Below are positions 28,125 to 36,549 of a stretch of DNA of 64,000 nt, in pieces. The DNA comes from Nodosilinea nodulosa PCC 7104 (GTDB lineage: Bacteria; Cyanobacteriota; Cyanobacteriia; Phormidesmidales; Phormidesmidaceae), in contig NZ_JH976537.1 in assembly GCF_000309385.1 (NCBI RefSeq), positions 5,911,388-5,975,387 of the forward strand, in the 5' to 3' direction. Each line of letters starts with the position of its first letter. The stretch's first letter is position 1. A program made the position numbers and the translations under genes. A model generated the notes under the pieces. It saw nothing but the letters and a program-made list of their open reading frames with translations, was not told where the DNA came from and searched no databases.

Positions 28125-28178
28125 TTGCGCTTTTTGGTTGATGAGAACACGGGAGTTGTCGTTTTGCAAAGTGAATAA
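28125..28178 (+). pseudogene. DUF5615 toxin, N-terminal remnant
   Basis: Directly after the DUF433 pseudogene, LRFLVDENTG matches the start of DUF5615 toxins, but the frame ends after 17 codons. The following 130 bp (to about 28314) contain further non-continuous coding-like sequence that I cannot assign. The pair is a decayed version of the intact module at 13.8-14.4 kb. Confidence 0.7.
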
Positions 28179-28318
28179 CCTGCACGACAACCAGATGAAG
28201 CATGGTTTGATGCAGTGCCCTATCAATAGGAGTTTTCAAGTTTTCGGCGGTTTGTCAGGGAGGGTTTTTATGAGGAAGATTGGGGATGCAAGTGCAAAGG
28301 GAAGGAGACAGTAGTTGA

Positions 28319-28380
28319 GTTTGAGGGGGAGGGGTTGGTGGTGGGTGAGTAATGGGGTAGTGGGCATTGCCCACCCTACT
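28319..28380. repeat. 62-bp direct repeat, copy 1
   Basis: The segment begins GTTTGAGGGGGAGGGGTTGG and ends TGCCCACCCTACT, and is nearly the same as 31621-31683. The two copies have the same orientation and enclose the split nuclease gene and the IS630-type element. Each ends with a GTGGGCA/TGCCCAC hairpin. Confidence 0.9.
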
Positions 28381-28633
28381 AGCTACATCCATTAAAATCT
28401 AGTTGGTCGCGAATTGGTGCACGCTCTGAAAGATTAGTCCTATTCAATCTTCCATCGCTGCTCTGTTGAGCATAGAGGATGGCTTGAAGATTGTGGAATT
28501 AAGATCAGATTAGTTTGCTGGAGAAGATTGGTACAGAGTAAAAGCTTCTGCTATGTGCTGGATTTTACGCACACACCCCGACTCGCAAAAGATTTTCAAT
28601 CGCACTTATCATGTAGCATTACCTTAAGATCAG

Positions 28634-29308
28634 ATGGAAAATCACATATCTCCTGAAGTGGCAGGCCTTAATCTCGTTCATTATTCAAATAGCTTGAATA
28701 AGAGATTTTCAGATGAGGATCTGAGGAAATTTCTGAAAAATTTCCAGCTCAATAAAGCTCTTAGTTTAATAGGGACAACATCATATAATCTCTTTAAAGA
28801 CTCTCGGACCTTTGGAACAATCAATAAAAAACCTGTCGCCGAGTACATCTTGGCATATATTTCTATTCAGTTCATTAAGTCATCAAACGATTATAAAAGC
28901 AAGGTAATGACAGACATTGATCTTGCTTTTGCTTGCGAAATGTATTTCAACTTGGAAGATCCAGTTTATCAGGATTATAAATTTGATGAATTTAACGTCC
29001 GTCTAGGAAATAGCCAACTGGATTTTGATAGAGAAAGAAGGAACTCTCTATCTAGAGCATTAGTGATTTACAAAAAATTATGGAATGAATTTGACCACAA
29101 TCAATTGAATATTGAAAGCTGCATCAAGGAGATAACTGGATTAAGAATTGAAGAATCTTTATTCTTGAGCTACTTCTTTGCTTTAAGTTCTCAAAAAGGT
29201 TATTTTCGGCGAGTTGATCTCCAAGAAGCAACCAAAACCGATAAAGAAAACTCAAAAATTATCAATGCTTTGAGCCCCTTAAAACAAAAGATATTTATTG
29301 ATTATTGA
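28634..29308 (+). pseudogene. split PD-(D/E)XK-type gene, 5' part
   Basis: A 224-codon AT-rich frame encodes a helical protein (LRKFLKNFQLNKALSLIGTT, EYILAYISIQFIKSSNDYKS) with no family I can name. It ends at a TGA inside a perfect 7-bp tandem duplication, ATTGATT ATTGATT (29297-29310). Removing one copy joins this frame with the next one as KIFIDWVSRGYG without any stop. The two frames are therefore most simply one 526-residue gene broken by the duplication; a sequencing error or a phase-variable switch would give the same picture. Confidence 0.7.
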
Positions 29309-30221
29309 TTGGGTCTCCAGGGGTTATGGATTTTTTAGAAAAGATGACGAGCTTGCCATAAATCATTTTTACGATAAATATCAGTTCAATCCTTTAAGGA
29401 AGTTTCCTGTCTTAGTTTCCGACAAAAAACTAATTCAAACAGGCACGGAAACTTATATCGTCCCAATACCAAGGCTGTTATATGAACGTGTTTCTCGGGG
29501 AATATACTTTGATTTGGCAGACTATCATAAAGGTAATGGTCGGAACAATAAATTTCGCGAATCTTTTGGATACGTGTTTCAGGAGTATGTAGGCGAACTT
29601 TTAAGGGAAACTATAGACTATGCGCAAATAATAAAGGAGTGGGTGTATGCAAAACCAAACAACAAGACTCCTGATTGGATTGTTTGTGCAGAAGGCAAAG
29701 CTATACTTGTAGAAGTGAAACAATCTGGATTATACTTACGTGCAAAGAGTTTAGGCAATATAGAAGATGTTAAGAGCGACATCAAGAAAACTATTGCCTC
29801 GGCTGTCAAACAGTTGTGGAATTTTGAAGACAATATTCGTAATGGGAGATATGAAAATATCGATTTTATCAAGGATTGTGAAATTGTTGAAAGACTGATT
29901 GTTGTATACGATTCAAGTTACTTCTTTAATTCTATTTTGAGAGATTTTACTTTAGAAGTGCTCTCTAGTGTTCCCAGTAGTTACTCTTGGCATGTTATTT
30001 CAGTTGAAGAATTAGAGCAGGTTCTTGGCTTAATTGACTTGAACCTATTTGAGCTTTTAAAGGAAAAAAGAGTTGATTCGAATGGCTATTTAATGGACTT
30101 TAAAAATTATATTGGCCGAAAATATAGGGGAAGAGCTATTAAAAACAGGTATCTAGATTCCATACAAGATGCTTTCTGGACTAATGAACTGGGGCGTTCA
30201 ATTACAGAACTTAGATATTAA
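29298..30221 (+). pseudogene. split PD-(D/E)XK-type gene, 3' part with nuclease core
   Basis: A 307-codon frame with a complete PD-(D/E)XK core: FQEYVGELL, then PDWIVCAEGKAILVEVK, with D126, E139 and K141 counted from the TTG at 29298. This is the arrangement seen in many restriction and defence nucleases. The only start available is a TTG inside the end of the upstream frame, so this part could be made by reinitiation if at all. See the 5' part for the 7-bp duplication that separates them. The AT content and the position beside an IS element fit horizontal transfer. Confidence 0.72.
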
Positions 30222-30301
30222 CTCACCTTTCCACCCAGCTATTAACAGCCAATCGCGAACGTTACCTTAAACTCCCCTCCCTACTTCCAAATGCCCGGTT
30301 A

Positions 30302-31480
30302 AGCTGTTGCGCATCTAAATTGCATCAATAGCACTTCCCTTGTTTTTCACCTTCCGATGCCAATTTATGGCCAGTTCTCCTTCATTGAGAAGCTTATTGA
30401 TAAGAGCCTCGAGATCTTCAATAGACTTAAATAAACGATTTGAGATGAACTCTTTTGCTGAATGCCAAACCAATTCGACCAGATTGTAGTCCGGGCTATA
30501 CTCAGGTAAAAACTCCAAAACTAAATTTGGCATCTCTAACTTTATCTTCTCTGTAAATTCCTCCTTTTTGTGAATACTCGCATTGTCTAAAATAATCACA
30601 ACCTTAGGCCCGTCTTTCTCAAATTCGCTCACGCTCCTATCCTCGCCAGCCCAGTCATAAATAACCTCCTCGTAAAAGTTCTTGAGAACCTTATAAAAAT
30701 TTTCACCGGTTCCTTTGGGGAGAAAGTCCACCAACCGCTTCTTGTCCGAATAGCGGATTCCTCCCATCACATTGATACGTCCTTTCCGTCGAATTCCAGA
30801 AACCTTCTTGCGCGTCCCTTTCTTGACCCAATCCTTTCGACGTGTCACTCTCAAACTAAAGCCACATTCATCCCAAAACCAGACCTGGAGCTTCTCTGGG
30901 GATTCTTTAGTAATTCTTAAATACTCCTCCAGTTTTGCCTTGAAGAGTTTTCGCTTCTCTGGATCTTGCTTCTCCTCTAAGCTATATTTGGCCCAGAGGT
31001 AAACGTACTTTTTTGACTTGAGAATCCTCCTCACTTGACTCCCACTTAGCTGAATCCCGGTTTCTTGTTCTAAATATGTGGCGAGCCGAGCCGCCGTCCA
31101 TCGACCAAATTCGTACCCCAATTCTTGAGGCTCTTTCTCAATGACATCCAATAATAAGTTGACATATTGATCGGTGGCCTTATGATAATTCCCATGCATT
31201 CGTTCATCGGTTAAACTGGCTAAGTCACTTGGATTTCCGTGGGCACACCAATAGGCTACTTTCCTTAAGGAGCAACCTAGAAAGTCTGCAATCTCTTGCT
31301 GTTTTCTGCCATCATTTCGCAATAGCAGAATTAGAATACGCTCACGAACGTCGGGATGCTCATGAAATTTAAGCTGCTTCTGCAATTCCTGTTTCTCTTC
31401 GGCCGTTAGGTAATTCTTGATTGGCATGTATAACTCACCAAAATACACTCCCTGATATGTAGTTTAGATGCTTAACAGCT
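30302..31480 (-). mobile_element. IS630-family insertion sequence
   Basis: A 1179-bp element with imperfect terminal inverted repeats: AGCTGTTGCGCATCTAAA at the left and, read inward from the right end, AGCTGTTAAGCATCTAAA. It is flanked by TA on both sides (30300-30301 and 31481-31482), the target duplication of the IS630/Tc1 group. Removing the element and one TA restores a RAYT reading frame, which confirms the borders. Confidence 0.92.
30315..31427 (-). CDS. IS630-family transposase
   Basis: A 370-residue DDE transposase. The N-terminal helix-turn-helix part (RKQQEIADFLGCSLRKVAYW) binds the ends. The catalytic triad is visible in WFWDECGFSL, VVIILDNASIHKKEEF and YSPDYNLVELVW. ATG 31427 is preferred over a GTG at 31448. 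The frame is full-length with no stop, so the element may be active. Confidence 0.92.
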   Translation of the reverse strand: MPIKNYLTAEEKQELQKQLKFHEHPDVRERILILLLRNDGRKQQEIADFLGCSLRKVAYWCAHGNPSDLASLTDERMHGNYHKATDQYVNLLLDVIEKEPQELGYEFGRWTAARLATYLEQETGIQLSGSQVRRILKSKKYVYLWAKYSLEEKQDPEKRKLFKAKLEEYLRITKESPEKLQVWFWDECGFSLRVTRRKDWVKKGTRKKVSGIRRKGRINVMGGIRYSDKKRLVDFLPKGTGENFYKVLKNFYEEVIYDWAGEDRSVSEFEKDGPKVVIILDNASIHKKEEFTEKIKLEMPNLVLEFLPEYSPDYNLVELVWHSAKEFISNRLFKSIEDLEALINKLLNEGELAINWHRKVKNKGSAIDAI

Positions 31481-31620
31481 TATCAACGAGCCTACGCTCC
31501 CGGCGGGGCAATCTTTTTCACCCTGGTCACCTCCAACCGCAGACCCATCTTTGCAAAACCCGACAACGTAAAGCGCCTGCGCCAGGCGGCAGCCATCGTT
31601 GAGGCTGAAATGCCCGACAA

Positions 31621-31683
31621 GTTTGAGGGGGAGGGGTTGGTGGTGGGTTAATAGATGGGGTGGTGGGCAGTGCCCACCCTACT
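31621..31683. repeat. 62-bp direct repeat, copy 2
   Basis: A 63-bp near copy of 28319-28380 in the same orientation. Here its first part forms the tail of the RAYT remnant frame (FEGEGLVVG); the first copy is preceded by a related reading (EFEGEGLVVGE). Confidence 0.9.
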
Positions 31684-31702
31684 TGACGCCTGAGTAAGAG
31701 GG

Positions 31703-31871
31703 CCTTAGTGGTGCAGAAAACTTTTTTGAGTCTCATGATGGACGACCCAGACGGCCAAAATAGCGGCTGAAACCCACTGCCTTCGTTCAATCCCTTAGAA
31801 ATCCCAAATCTGTTGTCTCAGTAAGAATCCTTTATTCATAAGGGTTTCAGGAGTTTTCTGCACCACCAAGG
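31703..31871. mobile_element. 169-bp MITE with 8-bp target duplication
   Basis: The ends are 20-bp inverted repeats with one mismatch: CCTTAGTGGTGCAGAAAACT at the left and, read inward, CCTTGGTGGTGCAGAAAACT at the right. The 8-bp sequence TAAGAGGG lies directly outside both ends (31695-31702 and 31872-31879). The interior has no coding sequence. The transposase that moves it must be elsewhere. Confidence 0.9.
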
Positions 31872-31885
31872 TAAGAGGGCTAAGG

Positions 31886-32110
31886 CTAAGCGGCGTCTTC
31901 GGTGCCTGCCAAGAGTTCGGCTACTAGCGGTGTTGACTGGGCCAACTGGCTCACCGCCAAAATCGAAAACCCCAGCAGATTGCCATCTTGGTCGATCCGC
32001 TCCATAACCGCATCATTGGCGGTTTCTCTCATATACCCAGGTGCATCAGAAAACGTGACCTCTAAAAAATCGGCTTCCCGGTCAAACCACACCTTCACGT
32101 GCTTTGCCAT
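31886..32110 (-). CDS. DUF2283 protein, antitoxin-like
   Basis: A 74-residue DUF2283 protein (VKVWFDREADFLEVTFSDA, then IDQDGNLLGFSIL), a short beta-rich family often paired with small toxin-like genes. It overlaps the upstream gene by 16 bases on the same strand. The MITE lies just after its stop codon. Confidence 0.8.
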   Translation of the reverse strand: MAKHVKVWFDREADFLEVTFSDAPGYMRETANDAVMERIDQDGNLLGFSILAVSQLAQSTPLVAELLAGTEDAA

Positions 32111-32418
32111 AGAGTGTTCCCTCGTTTAGGTTTATCGGTAAAGTAAGCCGTCACGATAAAAGCATCACCTTGCAGGTACTTGACCACCACGCATAGCCAC
32201 TTGTCGCCAATTGTAGTTTGAGTATAGAAGCGGTAGTACAGCTCTGCGGTTTTGTCACTACGAGATTGGCGCACAAGTTGCGGGTACCGCAAGGTTTCTG
32301 CGATCAGAGTTTCCATCCCCGCCATTTCAGGATGGGCCAAGATATGCTCCAATCGCTCGTTGGTTAGGCGAACCTGTCTATCTTGATAGTCAATTAACAC
32401 AGACCAGTTGTCTCTCAT
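32095..32418 (-). CDS. DUF4258-like small protein, probable partner of DUF2283
   Basis: A 107-residue protein with ERLEHILAHPEM near the start and a beta-rich C-terminal half (LYYRFYTQTTIGDKWLCVVV, DAFIVTAYFTDKPKRG). The pattern of a His-containing helix followed by strands ending in a basic tail resembles RelE-like/DUF4258 or phage-type barnase toxins. Pairing with DUF2283 by overlap supports a toxin-antitoxin role, which is inference. Confidence 0.65.
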   Translation of the reverse strand: MRDNWSVLIDYQDRQVRLTNERLEHILAHPEMAGMETLIAETLRYPQLVRQSRSDKTAELYYRFYTQTTIGDKWLCVVVKYLQGDAFIVTAYFTDKPKRGNTLWQST

Positions 32419-32703
32419 GGTCTAATCCTTACTTCCCGGCCTGACGGGGCAAGCTCCGTCTAGCACTGTAGGGTGGGCCATACGGTTGAAATCACCGATC
32501 GCATCAAGTAATATATGCAACGCGGGGAATGAGGCTAGGCGGGGAATGAGAGAGCCACTAACTCTCCCAAACCCCTGATCATTCCGCTTATCCGGGTAAG
32601 CTGAAATGACTGGACTCATTTTAGGAGATCTAGACAATCGGTTTCGCACCTTTACGGAGTGCTAGATGAGTTCCCCGTTTTCCTGACCCTAAAGGTGAAC
32701 ACC

Positions 32704-32913
32704 ATGACCTATGAATTCAAACTGCCCACGCGGCAGCAAGAAGTATTGCGCCTAATTGCCCTGGGCGACTATTCAGCCGTACGAGACACGATCCATCAAC
32801 TCGGGGCAATTGGCTACGCCGACCCCGATCGCTGGACCAAGCTAATACCCACTGGCAGAGAAGGCGAGTATATCTCGATACACACCCGGCGATACGCCCC
32901 CGCAGCAGACTAG
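32704..32913 (+). CDS. small conserved protein with GYADPDRW motif
   Basis: A 69-residue protein that starts at ATG 32704 after AAGGTGA. It contains IHQLGAIGYADPDRWTKLIP and a final strand pair (EGEYISIHTRRYA). The same core (ILHALGYADPNDWSDPIPVP) occurs in the gene at 52655-52978, so the two belong to one family. Function unknown. A terminator hairpin follows. Confidence 0.62.
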   Translation: MTYEFKLPTRQQEVLRLIALGDYSAVRDTIHQLGAIGYADPDRWTKLIPTGREGEYISIHTRRYAPAAD

Positions 32914-32920
32914 CCCATGC

Positions 32921-32955
32921 AAAACCCCTAGGGATTCACTCCCTGGGGGGTTTTT
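32921..32955 (+). terminator. intrinsic terminator after the GYADPDRW gene
   Basis: AAAACCCCTAGGG and CCCTGGGGGG pair around a seven-base loop and are followed by TTTTT. The hairpin starts eight bases after the stop codon. Confidence 0.82.
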
Positions 32956-33003
32956 AGAAGTAGGTTGGATGAAACGAAGTGGAACCCAACAGGCCCACAG
33001 AAA

Positions 33004-33693
33004 CTAAGGCTGCTGATCGAGGGGTTCAATGCAGTCTGGAGAATCATTCTGGGGCTTGTTCACCACCGTTGAAACCGGGTAGCGCTCCATCGCCTCGGCC
33101 TCGTAGGGGCGCAGCATGGCCTGGAGCGCCTGGGGCTGGGCGAAGTCGGGGTCGAGCCAGGCGGCGTAGTCTGCGGCGGGCAAAATCACGGGCATGCGGT
33201 TGTGAATTGGCTCCATCAGCGAGTTGGGGTCGGTGGTCAAAATGGTGCAGGTTTCTAGCTCGCCGCCGCCCACCGGGTCGCTCCAGTGCTCCCACAGCCC
33301 GGCAAAGGCAAAGGGCTGATGCTCCTTCAAAAAAATGTAGTGGGGCTGTTTGGGCTTGCGATCGCCCGTCCGCTGCCACTCATAAAAACCATCGGCCAAA
33401 ATCAGGCACCGCCGCCGCTTAAACGCCGCCCGAAAGGAGGGCTTTTCGGCCACGGTTTCGGCCCGAGCGTTGATCATGCGGCTGCCGATCGCCGGGTCCT
33501 TAGCCCAGCTCGGAATCAGGCCCCACTGCAAAAAATGAAAGTGCGGGTCTGGGTTTTCTGCGGTGGCCACCACCGCCGCCACGGGCTGCGTGGGGGCAAT
33601 GTTGTAGCGAGGGGCCACAGGCGGCGCGGGCCTGAGATCAAAGGCCTCGGCCAGGTCTTCGCCGGTCTGATTGAGGCTAAAGCGTCCACACAT
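33004..33693 (-). CDS. SRAP-domain protein (HMCES/YedK family)
   Basis: A 229-residue SOS-response-associated peptidase domain protein, which forms a protective crosslink with abasic sites in single-stranded DNA. The start is set by the catalytic Cys2: ATG 33693 gives MCGRFSLNQ, so Cys is exposed after Met removal. Other active-site parts are visible: RYNIAPTQP, WGLIPSWAKD, INARAETVAEKPSFR with the Asn and Glu, GFYEWQ and the His in HNRMPVIL. It is divergent from an SDR gene. Confidence 0.93.
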   Translation of the reverse strand: MCGRFSLNQTGEDLAEAFDLRPAPPVAPRYNIAPTQPVAAVVATAENPDPHFHFLQWGLIPSWAKDPAIGSRMINARAETVAEKPSFRAAFKRRRCLILADGFYEWQRTGDRKPKQPHYIFLKEHQPFAFAGLWEHWSDPVGGGELETCTILTTDPNSLMEPIHNRMPVILPAADYAAWLDPDFAQPQALQAMLRPYEAEAMERYPVSTVVNKPQNDSPDCIEPLDQQP

Positions 33694-33766
33694 CGGCGTT
33701 TTCCTCCCCAAGCCCTGACCCTGCCATTACCATCTAAATTGTAGCAAGCGCCCCAGGAAAGCCGAG

Positions 33767-34744
33767 ATGAAACCACTTGAGGGAACCATTGCCCTGGTCA
33801 CCGGAGCCACCCGAGGCCTGGGCAAGGGCATCGCCATCGGCCTGGGGGAAGCCGGGGCCACGGTCTACCTGACCGGGCGCACCCTGGCGGCCACCGCCGA
33901 GTCGGTGGGGTCGCTAGAAGAAACCGCCGAGGCCGTGACTCGGGCGGGCGGAGTCGCCATCCCCGCCCAGGTTGACCACAGCGACGACGACCAGGTGCGC
34001 GCCCTGTTCGATCGCATCGAGAGCGAGCAGGGCGGACGGCTCGACCTGCTGGTCAACAATGCCTACGCCGGAGTACATGCCCTCAAAGCCGCCTACGGCA
34101 AACCCTTCTGGGAATCTGACCCCGACTTTTGGGATGCCTGCAACAACGTCGGGCTGCGCAGCCACTACGTGGCCAGCGTCTATGCGGCCCGGCTGATGGT
34201 GCCGCGCCAGCGGGGGCTAATCTGCACGCTGTCGTCGTGGGGCGGGCTGTCGTACATTTTTGGGGTGCCCTACGGGGCGGGCAAGGCCGCCTGCGATCGC
34301 ATGGCCGCCGACATGGCCGTCGAGCTAAAAAAGCACCGGGTCACCTCGCTCTCCGTCTGGCCCGGCATCGTGGGCACCGAGCTGATGAGCCAGTTTGCCG
34401 CCGACATGGGCCTGGGGGGTAGCGCAGTCAACGATGGTCCCGCCGCATCGATCGCAGCCAACTACAACTGGGAAACGCCCCTGCTGACGGGCCGCGTGAT
34501 TGCCGCCCTAGCGGCCGATCCCCAGCTGCTGCGCCGCACCGGGCAGGTGCAAATTGTGGCCGAGCTGGCCCGGCAGTACGGCGTGGTGGATGCCGACGGC
34601 AAGCGGCCCGCCTCGCTGCGATCGCTGCGGTTTGTGCTGCCCTCAGCGGTGCCGGGGCTGAGGGACTACGCCGAACTGGTGCCCGATCTAGAGCTGCCCT
34701 GGCCGTTTTTGCTGCTGGGGCCGCTGGGGTCTCCCAAGGCTTAA
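33767..34744 (+). CDS. short-chain dehydrogenase/reductase (DHRS1-like)
   Basis: A 325-residue SDR oxidoreductase with the cofactor motif TGATRGLGKG, the LLVNNAYAG motif, a catalytic Ser in LSSWGG and the YGAGKAACDR Tyr/Lys pair. Length and C-terminal extension fit the group of human DHRS1. Substrate unknown. It overlaps the convergent DUF6962-like gene by four bases. Confidence 0.88.
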   Translation: MKPLEGTIALVTGATRGLGKGIAIGLGEAGATVYLTGRTLAATAESVGSLEETAEAVTRAGGVAIPAQVDHSDDDQVRALFDRIESEQGGRLDLLVNNAYAGVHALKAAYGKPFWESDPDFWDACNNVGLRSHYVASVYAARLMVPRQRGLICTLSSWGGLSYIFGVPYGAGKAACDRMAADMAVELKKHRVTSLSVWPGIVGTELMSQFAADMGLGGSAVNDGPAASIAANYNWETPLLTGRVIAALAADPQLLRRTGQVQIVAELARQYGVVDADGKRPASLRSLRFVLPSAVPGLRDYAELVPDLELPWPFLLLGPLGSPKA

Positions 34745-35337
34745 CTCCCTTTGACGCTGCGGTAAATGCAGTACAAAGCCACCATTTGCACCAGGTGATA
34801 GCCCGCCAGGGGGCTGATGATGAATGCCTCAGGCGGAAGCAAAAGAACGCAGGCCGCTAGCCCCGAGATGGCGATGCCCGCCGCCAGCCAGCCTGGCTGA
34901 GCCTTGGGGTGGCGGTGGCTTAGCCTTTGGCCCAGCTGCACCAGCAGCACGATCGCCAGAGCGCTCAGGTAGTCGGCCACCCGCAGGGCAAAGGCCCAGA
35001 GGCTGGTGCTCAGCAGCGTCACCAGCGCCAGTTTGGCCGCCGCCAGGCTCAGCAGCCCCAGGCGCAGGCCCCGCCCCAGGGGGCTGGCGGCGGCCACAAC
35101 GGCCAAAAAGCTGGTCAGGCTCAGCCCCAGCCCAATGCCCTGCCAGAGCCAGAGGCGGTGCGGCCAGGAGAGAAATTCTGCGAACCCGTGGTAGGTGCCG
35201 CCCAGGGCCGCCGCCCCGCTGACGCTGATAAAGACCGCCGCCCACAGCCAGGCGGCCCGGCCCAGCAGCAGCCCCGCAAACACCAGGCACTCTAGGGCGA
35301 TCGCGTAGTCGGTCAGGGTTGTCAGGGGTTCTGCCAT
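34741..35337 (-). CDS. polytopic membrane protein (DUF6962-like)
   Basis: A 198-residue protein with about six to seven membrane helices; conserved-looking His residues lie in GGTYHGFAEF and GYHLVQMVALY. This pattern matches small membrane proteins called DUF6962, though I hold that name loosely. Function unknown. Confidence 0.65.
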   Translation of the reverse strand: MAEPLTTLTDYAIALECLVFAGLLLGRAAWLWAAVFISVSGAAALGGTYHGFAEFLSWPHRLWLWQGIGLGLSLTSFLAVVAAASPLGRGLRLGLLSLAAAKLALVTLLSTSLWAFALRVADYLSALAIVLLVQLGQRLSHRHPKAQPGWLAAGIAISGLAACVLLLPPEAFIISPLAGYHLVQMVALYCIYRSVKGS

Positions 35338-35429
35338 GCCGGGGGAAAACGGGTAGGGTAGGCCCAGGGCGATGGGGGCGATCGCCGCTGTGGCCTAGAT
35401 TCTAGCGAGAACCTGCCCTGGCGCTAGCG

Positions 35430-36338
35430 TCAGGAAATCGGTGCGCCACCCGTGACGCCAATGATTTCACCTGTGGTAAAGCCTGACTCCTGGGTCGCTA
35501 GAAAGACAAAGGTGGAGGCAATTTCCGCTGGCTGGCCGGGGCGCCCCATGGGCACCGAGGTGCCAAACTGCTCTAGATTATCCTGGCTTTGGCCACCCGA
35601 GGGTTGCAGCGGCGTCCAGAATGGGCCGGGGGCAACCCCGTTGACGCGAATGCCTTTTTCGAGGGCCTGGGGTGCGAGGGCTTCGGTGAAGCCGCGAATG
35701 AAGAACTTCGTCGAGGCGTAGTCAAGCAAGGCGGTTGGCGGCTTAAACCCCACCACTGAGGTCACGTTGATAATGGTCGATCCGGGCGGCATCAGCTGGA
35801 GGGCTGCCTTGCTCAGCCAGAACATGGCGTAGCAGTTGGTCTTCAGCGTCTGGTCAAATTGTTCAGTGGTAATGTCCTGAATCGACTGCTGCATGACCTG
35901 CTTACCGGCGTTGATCACCAGCGCGTCAAGTCCACCCATTTGCTCGGCTGCGTTTTTGACCAGGGAGGTGCAGAAGTCCTCATCCATCAAGTTGCCGGGC
36001 ATGGGAATAATGGTGCCGCCTTCGCGCTCGGCCAGATCTAGCAGCGACTGCACATCCTGTTGCTCCTCTTCCAGGTAGTTGATGGCGACGCTGGCCCCCT
36101 CGCGCATGTAGGCGATCGCCACGGCCCGGCCAATCCCCGAATCACCCCCGGTAATTAGCGCCTTGCGGCCCTTCATGCGGCCTAAGCCCTGATAGCTTTT
36201 TTCCCCATGGTCGGGCTGGGGGTCCATTTTGGCGGCCAGCCCCGGCGCTTCCTGGGGCTGACGAGGAAAGGGCGGCTGGGGGTATGCGTTGCGAGGATCG
36301 CGAATGTCGTATTGGTTAGCGGTTTGAGTAGTCGTCAT
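35430..36338 (-). CDS. SDR oxidoreductase, YghA/stress-type
   Basis: A 302-residue SDR of the group with a 50-residue N-terminal extension (FPRQPQEAPGLAAKMDPQPD) ahead of the Rossmann fold, as in Escherichia coli YghA and Bacillus general-stress reductases. Motifs are TGGDSGIGRA, INAGKQ, the catalytic Ser in VTSVVG and YASTKF. It is divergent from the MerR gene, and the two start 211 bp apart. Whether the MerR regulator controls it is not visible. Confidence 0.9.
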   Translation of the reverse strand: MTTTQTANQYDIRDPRNAYPQPPFPRQPQEAPGLAAKMDPQPDHGEKSYQGLGRMKGRKALITGGDSGIGRAVAIAYMREGASVAINYLEEEQQDVQSLLDLAEREGGTIIPMPGNLMDEDFCTSLVKNAAEQMGGLDALVINAGKQVMQQSIQDITTEQFDQTLKTNCYAMFWLSKAALQLMPPGSTIINVTSVVGFKPPTALLDYASTKFFIRGFTEALAPQALEKGIRVNGVAPGPFWTPLQPSGGQSQDNLEQFGTSVPMGRPGQPAEIASTFVFLATQESGFTTGEIIGVTGGAPIS

Positions 36339-36511
36339 AGGTTGCGTTGTGTTGGATTGCGTTGTGTTGTGAGCCGTGAGAACGCTAAAGAGATGGCCGT
36401 ATGCCTCTTTTCAGGTTCACACCTGTTCATGGTTAACCCTTGTCTCGGTTTTGCAATCTTCAAAGGGGATCAATCAAAAGATAGACATCCGACATCAGCC
36501 AAAATTTCTGC

Positions 36512-36542
36512 TTGACTTAGAGTGCGCTCTAACATTTAACGT
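36512..36542 (+). promoter_or_regulatory. MerR-type promoter and operator
   Basis: TTGACT (36512-36517) and TAACGT (36537-36542) are separated by 19 bp, the long spacer typical of MerR-controlled promoters. A near-perfect dyad, TTAGAG-TGCG-CTCTAA, fills the spacer. The site ends seven bases before the merR start codon, so the regulator probably controls its own operon. Confidence 0.75.
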
Positions 36543-36549
36543 GCAACCT

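Larger units (their letters stand above)
30291..31651 (+). pseudogene. REP-associated tyrosine transposase (RAYT) remnant, interrupted by IS630
   Basis: Joining 30291-30301 with 31483 onward, after removing the IS and one TA, gives MPGYQRAYAPGGAIFFTLVT and then NRRPIFAKPDNVKRLRQ, the N-terminus of RAYT/IS200-like transposases. The frame then departs from the family after EAEMP and stops at 31651, long before the catalytic Tyr. The gene was therefore truncated as well as interrupted. Confidence 0.8.

Noticed and set aside
31527..31790. 87-codon minus-strand frame over the RAYT tail and MITE
   Set aside because: It runs across a MITE border and a dispersed repeat; its residues reflect the repeats.
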